A stretch of DNA of 64,000 nt. Origin: CAZMVY01 sp964617875 (GTDB lineage Bacteria > Planctomycetota > Phycisphaerae > UBA1845 > PWPN01). Position 1 is the stretch's first letter. Each line of letters begins with the position of its first letter. The notes under the pieces were generated by a model. It searched no databases. It was not told the DNA's origin and saw only the letters and a program-made list of their open reading frames with translations. The position numbers and the translations under genes were made by a program. The stretch lies in assembly GCA_964617875.1 (NCBI GenBank), contig CAZUAI010000006.1:42877-106876 (forward strand). The letters are read 5' to 3'. Positions 53,087 through 62,758 of this stretch are shown here, one piece after another.

Positions 53087-54100
53087 TCAGGGGACCTTCC
53101 GTTGTTCCTTCACGGCCACCAGACCCTGACGCAGGAACGTCGTCACCAGGTCATTGAACACGGCCGGCTGGTCCACCATCACCTCATGGGCCGCGTCGGG
53201 CACGATGACAAGACGCGCATCCGGCAGGCCCTGGCGAAGGCTTCGGGCCTCGCTGTGCAGGTGAATGCAGTCACGCGCGCCCCAGATCAGCAAGGTCGGC
53301 TGTCGCACACGGCCGAGCCGATCCAGGCACGAGTGGAAGAAGATGCTCCGCAGGGCGCGGCTGGAGGCCCGCCCCTCCGGCGCATAGCGAGCCGCGTCGG
53401 CCCGGACCGCCATCTGGTATCGGAACATCGCCTGCGTGACCGGCGTCTGCCGGATGAACATCTTCGAGTAGATGTCGGGCCAGTTCCGCCGCAGGTGGTC
53501 GGTGACGACGGCGTCGTTCCACAGGGCGTACAGGCCGCCGGCCAGCAGGAAGCCCGGCGGCGGCCACGCCCCGCTCGATCCCATGAGGACCAGCTTGTCC
53601 ACGCGCTCCGGCTGCTCCAGTGCGATCAGCAGGGCCAGGTGGCCGCCCAGCGACCCGCCGATCAGGCTCGTCCGGCGAATCCCCTTCGCGTCCATGAACG
53701 ACAACAGCCGGTCCCGCATCCAGAGCAGATCGTACGAGACATCGGGCTTGTCCGACTTGCCGAAGCCCGGCGGATCGACCGCGATGACGTGGTACTGTTC
53801 CGCCAGCACGGGGACGTTCAACTGCCAGAAATCGATCGACGTTGCCAGGCCGGGGAGGATCAGGACCGTCTCCCCCTGCCCGCGCTCCTGGTAGCACAGC
53901 CGCAGGCCGTCAACGTCGATGTACTTTTCGCCCAGCGCGTATTTGTGGCCGGCCAGAAGGGCGTCGTCGCGATAGGGCGCGACCTGCAGCTCCGTGCAGC
54001 CGCTCAGTACCGCGACGGCCGTCCCGGCTCCGAAGACAGCCAGGCGCCATCGGCGGCGTGAGCCATTGAATCTCCGCAGTCCATGCTCGAGGCTTGTCAC
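53087..54100 (-). CDS. Alpha/beta hydrolase lipoprotein
   Basis: A 337-residue protein starting GTG 54100. N-terminal signal with lipobox (VLSGC). The catalytic triad is Ser in GGSLGG, Asp in GARDCIH and His in DAAHEV. Close to the epoxide hydrolase/lactonase branch of the superfamily. It is the first gene of a two-gene unit with the glycosyltransferase. Confidence 0.88.
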   Translation of the reverse strand: MTSLEHGLRRFNGSRRRWRLAVFGAGTAVAVLSGCTELQVAPYRDDALLAGHKYALGEKYIDVDGLRLCYQERGQGETVLILPGLATSIDFWQLNVPVLAEQYHVIAVDPPGFGKSDKPDVSYDLLWMRDRLLSFMDAKGIRRTSLIGGSLGGHLALLIALEQPERVDKLVLMGSSGAWPPPGFLLAGGLYALWNDAVVTDHLRRNWPDIYSKMFIRQTPVTQAMFRYQMAVRADAARYAPEGRASSRALRSIFFHSCLDRLGRVRQPTLLIWGARDCIHLHSEARSLRQGLPDARLVIVPDAAHEVMVDQPAVFNDLVTTFLRQGLVAVKEQRKVP

Positions 54101-54527
54101 TTTCTCGCTCTTCGACTTTCCTGCCTGCGGCAGGCACGCTCAATTTCCCACGTTCTTAACGTTGTTGATCGCGCCCCGGCCCCCGGTCGCGGGCATAGTA
54201 GCAAATCTCACGACCGCGGCAATCGCACGCTTGAGGCAGGCGGCCGTTTTCGATCGTGTTGACAGCGGCCGAAACCGTCATTCCGGGTCAAAGGATCGAA
54301 GGCATCATCGCGCAGGAAATGTTCGCCGGGAGTTTGGGCGACCTGAACGCGGGGGAGTGCGGGGCGGGCCTGGTGCACGGTCCGAGGAGCCCCCGGAGGG
54401 GCCCGGCCGAGTCGGCCCGGCCTGAGACATTTGCCAACCCGGGCGGGTGGGGCGACAATACCACCGCGGTAGTTCATGGCGTGGTTCCGATCCTCGTTTC
54501 CCCGAAAGGTGCGCAGGGAGTCGCGAC
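54101..54527. other. Intergenic region between divergent operons
   Basis: No gene is visible. It contains the minus-strand promoter below, and an inverted GGCCCGGCCGA/TCGGCCCGGCC palindrome near 54400 without a U tract. Confidence 0.5.
54195..54222 (-). promoter_or_regulatory. Candidate promoter for hydrolase/glycosyltransferase operon
   Basis: On the minus strand TTGCCG (54222..54217), 16 bp, TACTAT (54200..54195). Leader about 88 nt to the GTG at 54100. The TTGC -35 matches other promoters in this window. Confidence 0.45.
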
Positions 54528-55313
54528 ATGTCGATCGAGCTGCTGGCGATCATGCCGAATCTCTTCGCCTGGTACAACGTCGTCTTCATCGCGTGCTTCG
54601 GCATCGGTCTGTTCTTCACGCTCATCCAGTTGATCGGCCTCGGCCACAGCGATGTGGGGGCCGACCACGACATGGACCACGACATCGGTCACGATCCGGA
54701 TCACGACGTCGACCACGGCGTCGATGTTCATCCGCACGTGGAGGCGTCCGGCGATCCGGACGCTCACGCGGACATCCACGGCGACGCCCATGCCGATGCC
54801 CACACGGACGCCCCGGAGCACGCGGCGGACGGAGCCGGCGAGGCGATCGGCGCTGCCCAGGCCGTCTCGCAGTTCGTCGGCGTCGGGCGGGTGCCCATGT
54901 CGGCGATCTTCATGACGCTGTTCTACACGGTCGGGATCACGGGCTGGATCTCCAATGCGATGCTTCGCTCGCAGTACCGGTCCGACCGGGCGCTCTTCTT
55001 CACGAGCCTCGCTTTGGCGCTGATCGCCGGGATCCTCGTGATGCGGATCGCCAGCGGCCTGCTGGGCCGGTATCTGCCGGCCGTGTTGACCAGCGCGTTG
55101 AATCGTCGTCAGATGGTGGGGCTTCTGGGCGAGGCCGCGCTGCCGATCAGCGAGCGTTTCGGGCGTGCGTCCGTCAAGGACAAGTACGGGACGCTGCATC
55201 AGGTGAACTGCAAGGTGCCCGCGGGGGTGGAGCCGATCCCCAAGGGCACCCGGGTCGTGTTAACCAAGTACCTGCCGGGCGAGGATATGTACTTCGTCGG
55301 GCGGGCCGGCTGA
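54528..55313 (+). CDS. NfeD-like membrane protein with His/Asp-rich loop
   Basis: A 261-residue protein starting ATG 54528, 7 nt after AGGGAG. TM1 about 13-38, then a His/Asp-rich segment (about 45-105) of HD repeats, a hydrophobic helix pair (about 122-185), and a C-terminal OB-fold-like beta domain (about 195-261). The pairing with the flotillin 18 nt downstream is the well-known NfeD/flotillin (YqiJ/YqiK-type) arrangement. The His/Asp-rich loop could bind divalent metals. Confidence 0.82.
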   Translation: MSIELLAIMPNLFAWYNVVFIACFGIGLFFTLIQLIGLGHSDVGADHDMDHDIGHDPDHDVDHGVDVHPHVEASGDPDAHADIHGDAHADAHTDAPEHAADGAGEAIGAAQAVSQFVGVGRVPMSAIFMTLFYTVGITGWISNAMLRSQYRSDRALFFTSLALALIAGILVMRIASGLLGRYLPAVLTSALNRRQMVGLLGEAALPISERFGRASVKDKYGTLHQVNCKVPAGVEPIPKGTRVVLTKYLPGEDMYFVGRAG

Positions 55314-55331
55314 GAAAGGGAGGTTGCCGTC

Positions 55332-57284
55332 ATGGGAACCGCGTTGCTGTTCATCGTGATCGGGTTGGGTCTGGTGGCCGGGGGCGTGATGGGCACGGGG
55401 CAGCTCAGCCCGGGCGTGTGTGCTGCGATGACGGCCGTCGGCGGCGCGATCGTCGTGTTCACGTCGCTCGGGATGGCCTATTCGCGGCTCTATCGCAAGC
55501 CGACGGCCAACCAGGCCTTCGTGCGGACCGGCTCCGGCCGGGCCCGGGTGATCCTCGACGGCGGCATGTTCGTGATCCCGATCATGCACCGTGTCGTCGA
55601 GGTGAGCCTGGAGACGATGCGGCTCGACGTGAAGCGGGCCGGGCCCGACGCCCTGATCACGAAGGACAACCTGCGCGTGGACATTGCGAGCGAGTTCTAC
55701 ATCCGGGTCGCGCCGACGGAGGACGACATCCTCGCGGCGGCCCGCTCGCTCGGCGAGAAGAGCGTCAGCGCGCAGGCCGTCAGCGAGCTGGTCTACGAGA
55801 AGCTCGTCAGCGCGCTGCGGTCGGTCGCGGCGACGAAGGAACTGCTGGAGCTGCACGTCAAGCGGGACGAGTTCGCCGGGTCGGTGCAGGAGAACCTGGC
55901 CAACGACCTCCGGCAGAACGGCCTGACGCTCGAGACGGTCACGATCAGCCAGCTCGACCAGACGCCGCCGGAGAACCTGAACGCGAACAACGTGTTTGAT
56001 GCGCAGGGACTCCGCAAGATCACGGAGGTCACGCAGACGCAGAACATCGAGCGGAACCGGATCGAGCGCGACGCCCAGCGGGCGATCAAGGAGAAGGACG
56101 TCAACACGCGCAAGGAGATCCTGTCGCTGGAGCGCGATCAGGCGGAGGCCGAGGCCGCCCAGGCGACCGAGGTCGCGAACGTTCGCGCGGCGAAGCAGCG
56201 GGAGCAGGAGCAGTACGCGATTGAGCAGCGCAAACAGGTCGAGCTGGCCGCCGTCGCCAAGGACGAAATGGTCAAGAAGGCCGAGATCGCCAAGAACCAG
56301 CAGATCCAGGCGGCCGACGTGGCCCGCGAGCGCGTCGTGAAGACCGCATCCGTCGAACGCGACAAGGCCGTGCAGGAGGCCGAGATCGCCAAGGAGAAGG
56401 CCATCGAGGTCGCCCGCCGCCAGGTCGAGATCGCCGTGGCCGAGCAGGAGGCGGTGCGCGCCGCCGCCGAGGCCAAGGCCAAGGCCGCCGATGCCGAGCG
56501 CGAGGCCCAGGCGCAGAAGGTCCAGACGGTCGCCGTCACCGCCGAGGCCGATCGCGAGGCCCAGAGAAAGATGATCGAGCAGCGGCAGGCGGTGGACATC
56601 GACAAGTACCGCCAGCAGACCGAGGCGGACGTCCGGGCGTACGAGCAGGTGAAGAAGGCCGAGGGCGAGGTCCAGGCCGCGGAGAAGCAGAAGCAGGCCC
56701 GGCTCGTCCTCGCCGAGGCCGACGCCAAGGCCTCGCAATTGCGCGCCGGCGGCGACCAGGCGGTCAAGATGGTGGACGTCAACGTCGATCGCGAGCGCGT
56801 GGCCGTCGAGCAGGCGCGGGTGAACGTCGAACGGCAGGAGCTGGAGAACAGGCAGACGTTCAGCGAGGCCGCCCTCAAGTTCGAGGTGCAGAAGCTCGAG
56901 ATCCAGGCGAGCGCGGAGGTGCAGAAGGCGTTCGCCCAGGCGATCGGCGAGATGCTCAGCAAGGCCCAGATGCAGATCTTCGGCGACCCGTCCACGTTGA
57001 CGGCGATGACCAGCCGGTTCATGACGGCGGTGGGCTACGGCCAGATGTTCAACGGCCTGCGGGCGTCGCTGCCGGCCGAGGCGAAGGACGTGATCGCGCA
57101 GCACCTCGGCGGCCTGGCGCCGTCGCTGGCCGGCGCGCTTCGCAAGGCGACGGGCCACGACATCGACGCGGCCACGCTCGCCGAGGCCATCCAGTCGGTC
57201 GTGGAGACGCAGGCCGCCAGGCCGACCGCCGGCGACGGGCACGAAAAGGCGCAGACCCCGGCGGCTCCGGGCAAGAAGGCGTAG
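55332..57284 (+). CDS. Flotillin-like (YqiK type) protein
   Basis: A 650-residue protein starting ATG 55332, 8 nt after GGGAGG. An N-terminal membrane segment pair (about 3-45) is followed by the SPFH/Band 7 domain (about 50-210, with RLDVKRAGPDALITKDNLRV) and a very long Ala/Glu/Lys coiled coil (about 210-560) with the flotillin heptads. It oligomerises in membrane microdomains. Operon with the NfeD-like gene. Confidence 0.93.
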   Translation: MGTALLFIVIGLGLVAGGVMGTGQLSPGVCAAMTAVGGAIVVFTSLGMAYSRLYRKPTANQAFVRTGSGRARVILDGGMFVIPIMHRVVEVSLETMRLDVKRAGPDALITKDNLRVDIASEFYIRVAPTEDDILAAARSLGEKSVSAQAVSELVYEKLVSALRSVAATKELLELHVKRDEFAGSVQENLANDLRQNGLTLETVTISQLDQTPPENLNANNVFDAQGLRKITEVTQTQNIERNRIERDAQRAIKEKDVNTRKEILSLERDQAEAEAAQATEVANVRAAKQREQEQYAIEQRKQVELAAVAKDEMVKKAEIAKNQQIQAADVARERVVKTASVERDKAVQEAEIAKEKAIEVARRQVEIAVAEQEAVRAAAEAKAKAADAEREAQAQKVQTVAVTAEADREAQRKMIEQRQAVDIDKYRQQTEADVRAYEQVKKAEGEVQAAEKQKQARLVLAEADAKASQLRAGGDQAVKMVDVNVDRERVAVEQARVNVERQELENRQTFSEAALKFEVQKLEIQASAEVQKAFAQAIGEMLSKAQMQIFGDPSTLTAMTSRFMTAVGYGQMFNGLRASLPAEAKDVIAQHLGGLAPSLAGALRKATGHDIDAATLAEAIQSVVETQAARPTAGDGHEKAQTPAAPGKKA

Positions 57285-57344
57285 GGCGGCCCCGGCGGCG
57301 GCCCACGGCAGTGCGGGCTCCTGCCTGCCGTGCGTTCAGCGATA

Positions 57345-58238
57345 TCACCAGCCCAGACGGGCCATCAGGCTTCGGAGCGGGTCGCTGCCGCCGTAGAAGA
57401 ACGGGTGGATCCAGGGAATCACGATGATGTAGCTGATGTTGAACCAGGCGACGACGTCGTACGGGACCGAACCGCGGGGGAAGCGCCAGGGGGCGAGGTG
57501 CTTCCACGGCGGGGGCAGCGGGCCGCGGTTGGCCGGGGCGCCGCCGGCGGCTTTCGCGGCGAGTTCGGCCCGCGTGTAGAGGATCCGCCGGAGGACGGTG
57601 AAGGCCGGGAGCGTCGCCTGCTGCCAGAGAAGGCCGGGGATATGGCAGAACGTCATGCCGATGAGCAGCCCGACGCAGCGTTCGCCGCGAAGCCACCAGC
57701 CGACGGAACAGTCGTCGATGAGTTCCTCGGCACGGGCCTTCACGTAGCTGATGAGGAACGTGTTGCACAAGGCCGCGACGGAGAGGGCGACATAGGTGGC
57801 GTTGCCGGCCAGGGCGAAGTGGGCGGCGCAGGCGAAGTAGATCGCGCAGTCGCTGAACCGGTCGAGCGTCGAGTCGAGGACGCCGCCGAACGGCGTGGCC
57901 ATACGGCCGATGCGGGCGACCGCGCCATCGAGCATGTCAAACGCGCAGGCCGCGAAAAGAAAAACGAACGCGGCCACGGGCCACCCGCTCGAAGGTGTCG
58001 GCGCGCCGGGGTGCGCCTCCCACGGCGCACGGTGGCCGGCGCCGAAGAACAGACAGATCGCCGAACCCACGGTGACGAGGAAACCGGCGACCGTCAGCCG
58101 GTTCGGCGTGGCGCCGCACCGGACGCACGCCCGGGCCACCTGGTCGCGGGCGGCGGCCACCGTGGCCCCGATGGCCCACGTGCTCCCCCGCGCGTCGCCG
58201 CGCTGATGAAGGGCCGCGAAGTCCTTGCTTTCACCCAC
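57345..58238 (-). CDS. CDP-alcohol phosphatidyltransferase
   Basis: A 297-residue membrane enzyme, start GTG 58238. The CDP-OH signature is clear: FDMLDGAVARIGRMATPFGG, then LDSTLDRFSD (DxxDGxxAR...GxxxDxxxD). It has five or six hydrophobic helices. It makes a phospholipid such as PG or PI from CDP-diacylglycerol; the acceptor alcohol is unknown. Convergent with the flotillin gene. Confidence 0.9.
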   Translation of the reverse strand: MGESKDFAALHQRGDARGSTWAIGATVAAARDQVARACVRCGATPNRLTVAGFLVTVGSAICLFFGAGHRAPWEAHPGAPTPSSGWPVAAFVFLFAACAFDMLDGAVARIGRMATPFGGVLDSTLDRFSDCAIYFACAAHFALAGNATYVALSVAALCNTFLISYVKARAEELIDDCSVGWWLRGERCVGLLIGMTFCHIPGLLWQQATLPAFTVLRRILYTRAELAAKAAGGAPANRGPLPPPWKHLAPWRFPRGSVPYDVVAWFNISYIIVIPWIHPFFYGGSDPLRSLMARLGW

Positions 58239-58401
58239 GGCAAACGTACTCCATTGCGGCGTATTCTACCGATTTTGTGCCGCCCGCAAAACCTCATCGA
58301 GGGCCGTCGGGCCCCCGCCCACCGCGCGCGGGCGGCCCATGCGCGTGCGGCCGCTCACGGTTGTGACACCGGATCGTCCATCGGGTACCATCAGGGCCAC
58401 T

Positions 58402-59946
58402 ATGCGATGCTTGGCCCGCGGCGCGTGGCGATACCTGGGCATGGCACTGCCGGTTGTGATGGCCGGCTGCGCCACGGTCGATCCGAAGCCGGATTTCACG
58501 CGCGCGGCCGACCTCGTTGCCGAGCGCACCGGCGCGGGCGAGGTGTACGATCCCGACCCCCGGGCGGAGGACCTCATTGCCGAACGGACGCAGCAGCTTC
58601 TTCAGGACGGCCTGTCCGTCGATGAGGCTGTGCAGGTCGCGCTCCTGAATCACAGGGGCTTTCAGGCCATGTTCCAGGAGATCGGCGCCTCCCGGGCGGA
58701 CGTCGTCCAGTCGCAACTCATCTCGAACCCTGCCGTATCGCTTCTGTTCAAGTTTCCGGAAGGCGGGGGCCGGTCGAGGATCGAGTTCGGTCTCGCCCAG
58801 GAACTGGTCGATCTGTGGCAGATCCCCGTGCGACGGAAGATCGCCGAGGCCCACCTGCAACGGACGATCGCCGCCGTCGTGCAACGCGGGGTGGAAATCG
58901 CCGGCGAGGCGAAAACGCAGTATTACCGGGTGCTGGGCCTGGAGGCCGGCGAGAAGGCCGCCGGCGAGAGCCTTGCGATCGCCGAAAAGTCGGCCGCTTT
59001 TGTGGAGACGCAGCACAAGGCCGGAGCGGCCAGCCAGCTTGACGCCGATCTCGCCAGGGCGGGCGTGATGGACGTGCGGCTCGACCTCATGGCGATCGAG
59101 AAGGACCGCCGGTCGGCGCAGGTTGACCTGGCCCGGGTGCTTGGCCTCATCGACGCCGATCGTGGCTGGCGCCTGCGGGACAACCTGCCCGCACCCGTGC
59201 AACTCCCTTCTCTCGAACGTCTGATCGCGACCGCGCGCCTGGAGAGGATGGACCTTCGAATCGCCTCGTTCGAGCTGGAACAGGCCGAGAACGAGCTGAT
59301 CCAGACGCACCTCCAGGTGTTCCCGAGCGTCTCTCTCGGCCTGACCATGGAGCGGCCCGAAGGCCGCGCCAGTCCGGGCCGCAAGATCCTGGCCGACACC
59401 GCCCGCGAGTCGGTCGCCGCGGGCGGCCTGACGGCGCCGGGCATCCAGAGCCGGGCCGAGCGAGCCCAGGCGCGGCGGGAAATCATCGACCTCGTGATGG
59501 GGCCTTCGCTGGACGTCACGATTCCGATCTGGGACCAGAATCAGGCCCAGATGGCCAGGGCGCGCTTCCAGGTGGCCAGGGCGCGGAAACAGCTCGAGGA
59601 GGTGTCTCAGGCCGCCCGGCACGACGTCGAGCACGCCTGGACGGCCGCCGAGCAGGCCGCGACGCTTATCCAGTTTTTCGAGCAGGAAGCTTTGCCGCTC
59701 GCCGAGCGGACCGCCCGCGGGGCAAGAGTGTTGTACGAGAAAGGCGATCAGAGCCTCCTCGTGCTTCTTCAGGCACAGGCGTCGCTCATCGAGCGGCGAC
59801 GCGCCTACATCAACGGCCTCAGCGAGTATGCGGCCGCGCTTGCCGCCCTGGAAAAGGCCGTCGGTGTCCGTCTGGCCTCGATCCCCGGGAGCCTGCCGAT
59901 AAGGACCGACAAGGCGGCCCCGGCTTCGTCCCAACCCGCGCCCTGA
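58402..59946 (+). CDS. TolC-like outer-membrane lipoprotein, second paralogue
   Basis: A 514-residue OEP protein; start ATG 58402. Lipobox MAGC, then CATVDPKPDFTRAADL. It shares many segments with 3775..5355: QEIGASRADVVQ, FPEGGGR, QELVDLWQIPVRRKIAEAH and the YEKGDQSLLVLLQAQASLI turn. No pump genes are adjacent, so it may serve a pump encoded elsewhere. A small DFARQ lipoprotein lies about 0.8 kb downstream. Confidence 0.93.
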   Translation: MRCLARGAWRYLGMALPVVMAGCATVDPKPDFTRAADLVAERTGAGEVYDPDPRAEDLIAERTQQLLQDGLSVDEAVQVALLNHRGFQAMFQEIGASRADVVQSQLISNPAVSLLFKFPEGGGRSRIEFGLAQELVDLWQIPVRRKIAEAHLQRTIAAVVQRGVEIAGEAKTQYYRVLGLEAGEKAAGESLAIAEKSAAFVETQHKAGAASQLDADLARAGVMDVRLDLMAIEKDRRSAQVDLARVLGLIDADRGWRLRDNLPAPVQLPSLERLIATARLERMDLRIASFELEQAENELIQTHLQVFPSVSLGLTMERPEGRASPGRKILADTARESVAAGGLTAPGIQSRAERAQARREIIDLVMGPSLDVTIPIWDQNQAQMARARFQVARARKQLEEVSQAARHDVEHAWTAAEQAATLIQFFEQEALPLAERTARGARVLYEKGDQSLLVLLQAQASLIERRRAYINGLSEYAAALAALEKAVGVRLASIPGSLPIRTDKAAPASSQPAP

Positions 59947-60028
59947 AGCCGCGGATCGTGCCGGTCAACTGCTGCGGCCGCGCAGCCCTGCGGCCGGGAC
60001 CGGCGGAACCGGGCATGACCGCATGCCG

Positions 60029-60547
60029 TCACCGTTCCGCGCGGAAAAGCGAGTGGCAGGCGTTGCACGTGGAATATACCGTGGCGATCTGCTGTTCGGC
60101 CTGCTCGACGTTCGAGAGGGGCCCCTGGCCGAGCGCGGCGGCTTCGTCCGAGAGCTTCTTCGCGAGATTGAGGTAGACGTCCTTCTCCTGCGCGTTCAGA
60201 CCGAGACCGTCCGCGGTCGCCGGAAGCGCGGCGGCCGACGCCGCCATGTCCCTGGCCAGTGATCGGATCTCCTCGAAGTAGCGTTCGCGCCCCCTGGGGG
60301 AGTCGATATGCTCAACGGGCGCGTGGTAGCGCATTTTCTGCATGATCTGCCGCACGCCCTGGCTGCTCACGGCGTGCATCGCCGGCGTACCGGTACGGAC
60401 GAGCCGTTGTCGTTCCCGCGGGGGCGGCCCGCCGCACGAGCAGACGGCAACGGCCATCAGCCCGGAAATGGCAAGCCCGCCGATAACGATCATCGCGTGA
60501 CCGCGAACGGCCGGCCGATCCGCTGCCGAGGGGTTGGCGGCGCCCAT
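60029..60547 (-). CDS. Cytochrome c'-like haem protein
   Basis: A 172-residue protein, start ATG 60547. An N-terminal membrane segment ends in SCGG. A helical body follows, with the haem-binding CNACH near the C-terminus (about residues 161-165), as in cytochrome c' and class II cytochromes. Probably periplasmic, lipid- or membrane-anchored. Its electron-transfer partner is unknown. Confidence 0.8.
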   Translation of the reverse strand: MGAANPSAADRPAVRGHAMIVIGGLAISGLMAVAVCSCGGPPPRERQRLVRTGTPAMHAVSSQGVRQIMQKMRYHAPVEHIDSPRGRERYFEEIRSLARDMAASAAALPATADGLGLNAQEKDVYLNLAKKLSDEAAALGQGPLSNVEQAEQQIATVYSTCNACHSLFRAER

Positions 60548-60719
60548 GATTTCGAGTCTATCGGCGCGGCCGCCCCGGGTCAACGCGGCGTGCGGTGCGG
60601 AAGACGCCGGGCGAAACCCGTTCCGGGCGGTTGACGTGCGGCACTCGCGTGCTATGATCCGCTCACCTGCCGCCGTATCAGGAAGACCGGCAGGTCCGCG
60701 CTCGCAAGGGAGGCCGCAA

Positions 60720-60956
60720 GTGGAGTCTTGTCGTCGAAGCCCCGTCCGGCGCAGTCTGTCCGCACGGACGAAGAAGCCCGTCCGCTTTCCGCACGGTCCG
60801 TTCGCGATCGTCGGAATCCTCGCCGTCCTGGCGGCAGCGGGCTGCGAAGCTGCGCAGGACGGCCTCGATCCGTCGCAGCTTCTGCCGACATTCAACGACC
60901 TGATCACGTTCGTCGAGGACTTCGCACGGCAGGCGCTGGCGGCGTTTCTCTTCTGA
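60720..60956 (+). CDS. Small lipoprotein, 78 aa, DFARQ-tail family
   Basis: The start is GTG 60720, 6 nt after AAGGGAGG (60706..60713), a strong ribosome site. A basic N-terminus and hydrophobic stretch lead to a lipobox AAGC (Cys about 42), then a short mature part ending EDFARQALAAFLF. The same tail closes the 59-residue lipoprotein at 3599..3778. Unknown family. Confidence 0.75.
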   Translation: MESCRRSPVRRSLSARTKKPVRFPHGPFAIVGILAVLAAAGCEAAQDGLDPSQLLPTFNDLITFVEDFARQALAAFLF

Positions 60957-60995
60957 CGCGTGCAGTACGTCGAACCCCCGGGGGCGTACCGGACA

Positions 60996-62375
60996 TCATG
61001 GCGGCGAAAGGCGGATGCGAATCCCCGTATCCGTCGGCTGCCTGTCTCTTTCGTCCGCATCACGATCGACGTCGCCGCCGTCGTCGGTTCCGTTCTCGCC
61101 CACGCTGTACACGACATACGCCTTGTCGTCCGCCCGGTACAGAAGCGGCCTGCCTGTGAACGGGTCGGACGGGATCGTTTCGGCAAACTGCGGAACCATC
61201 ACGTCAAGGCCCGGCGGCACGCAGCCGTGCGTTCGGCGATACCGCTCGATCATGACGGCCACGGCGGCGCACCGGGTATCCGCCACGCTTCGCGCTGTCA
61301 GGACGGCCAGCCGCGTCAACGCCGGCGTAAGGAGCTGACCGAACATCGACTTCGCCGACTCGTTCGTACCTGCGTCACGCAGGGACTCGTGCAGCGGCTT
61401 GCGGGAGTCCTGCACCTGCTTGCCCATGTCACGCAGATAACCGACGGCCCAGTGCTTCGCCAGGGGGCGGCTCCAGAAGCCCGAGGCCGGCCATTGTCCC
61501 TCCAGGTTTGCGCCGCCTTCCTCCGGCAGGCGCGAGCCCACGGCGCCGGCAACCAGGTCGCGCATCATCTCGACGCCGTAGACACGCTCGGCCAGTATCA
61601 CCCGCTCGAGCGGTCGCGGTACGTCTGTTGCCGTCAACGCCTCCTGCAGGCGAGCCAACGCAGCGTCCGAAGGCCGATTCGTTTCCAGGACAATCCTGGT
61701 GTCCCAACAGGCGAGGCCCGCAATCGACACTCTGTTCAGGTGGGCAATCAGGATCGGCTGCCGGTCGAACACCCGCTGCATCCGGATCAGGCCGATCAAT
61801 GAGTTCACCGCCCCGTCGCCGTCGCCGTCGGCAGCGCGGACCAGCGCGCGCAGGCCGAGGGGCTTCGCCACGGCCCGCACCCGGCTGAGCCGTTCGAGGC
61901 TGCCCCCGATGCCGCACTGCACGCCGATCTTGAAGCCGCAGGCCGGCCGCTCGGCCCCGCGGTCGAGCATGTCCAGAGCCAGGGCGTTGTCGGCCAGGTG
62001 TCGCTCGATCCGTTGGGTGACGTCCGAAGCCGGGCGGCTCGTCGGCGACTTCCGGAGGGCGTTCCCGTAGGCCTCGTAGGCGTCCCACAACTCGCTCGCC
62101 GTTCTCCCACGCACAAGCGCAAGGGCCGCTTCGTAAAACGGCCCGGCGTCGTCTTCCTCGCTCACCTCGGGCCAGCCCGCGTCGAGGTCCCTGAACGTCA
62201 GCGGCTCTCCGGCCGCCTTGATCGCGGCAATCTCCGCGTTCAGCCGCCTCGTTTCGACGTATCCCCAGATCACGTTGGCCGTGAACGCGATCACGCCGAG
62301 CATGCCCAGGACGATCCCTAGACGACGCGCGATGCGTCGCCACCTTGGTTTCGTTCCGTTCGGCCCTGTGTTCAT
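60996..62375 (-). CDS. Hypothetical membrane protein of the ECF sigma operon
   Basis: A 459-residue protein. The start ATG 62375 follows GGGAGG by 6 nt and overlaps the preceding gene as ATGA. TM about 18-36, then a helical body and a C-terminal part (DPFTGRPLLYR) ending in the tail YSVGENGTDDGG, typical of planctomycete envelope proteins related to pseudopilins. Function unknown; probably a target or partner of the sigma system. Confidence 0.75.
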   Translation of the reverse strand: MNTGPNGTKPRWRRIARRLGIVLGMLGVIAFTANVIWGYVETRRLNAEIAAIKAAGEPLTFRDLDAGWPEVSEEDDAGPFYEAALALVRGRTASELWDAYEAYGNALRKSPTSRPASDVTQRIERHLADNALALDMLDRGAERPACGFKIGVQCGIGGSLERLSRVRAVAKPLGLRALVRAADGDGDGAVNSLIGLIRMQRVFDRQPILIAHLNRVSIAGLACWDTRIVLETNRPSDAALARLQEALTATDVPRPLERVILAERVYGVEMMRDLVAGAVGSRLPEEGGANLEGQWPASGFWSRPLAKHWAVGYLRDMGKQVQDSRKPLHESLRDAGTNESAKSMFGQLLTPALTRLAVLTARSVADTRCAAVAVMIERYRRTHGCVPPGLDVMVPQFAETIPSDPFTGRPLLYRADDKAYVVYSVGENGTDDGGDVDRDADERDRQPTDTGIRIRLSPP

Positions 62376-62758
62376 CGGTTGCCTCCCCATACGCTCGCAG
62401 GGGCGTCCTGACGCAGACGGCGTGCGGCCCGCGCGCCGTCGCAGGCAAGCGCCAGTTCGAAATAGCGACGGCCGGAACCATGGCCGTCGAGCATCTGCGC
62501 GGCTTCCTCGGCCTCGGCCGTCCAGCCGATCGTTCCCACGCCGAGGGCCGCCGCCGTCTCGCGATTCAGACGCTCGCCGGCCAGATACAGCCCGCAACTC
62601 AGCACCAGCATGGCCGCCATCGACAGCCAGCCGGCCATTCTCCACCGCGACCGACGGGGCCGATCGCCCTCCAGCATGCGCGCCCGCAACCCGGCAGGCG
62701 GTCCTGCCGGCCGGTAACGGGCCAGCAGCGCCTCGATGCCCTGATCGTCATATTCCAT
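62372..62758 (-). CDS. Putative anti-sigma/membrane partner of ECF sigma
   Basis: A 128-residue protein with a single transmembrane helix (about 42-62), a basic cytoplasmic N-terminus and an Ala-rich extracytoplasmic part. It overlaps the sigma gene by 11 nt. No zinc-binding anti-sigma motif (HxxxCxxC) is seen, so the assignment rests on position. Confidence 0.6.
   Translation of the reverse strand: MEYDDQGIEALLARYRPAGPPAGLRARMLEGDRPRRSRWRMAGWLSMAAMLVLSCGLYLAGERLNRETAAALGVGTIGWTAEAEEAAQMLDGHGSGRRYFELALACDGARAARRLRQDAPASVWGGNR

Noticed and set aside
58402..59946. Second TolC-like gene as part of an adjacent pump operon
   Set aside because: No RND, ABC or adaptor gene lies next to it; neighbours are a phosphatidyltransferase and a cytochrome.
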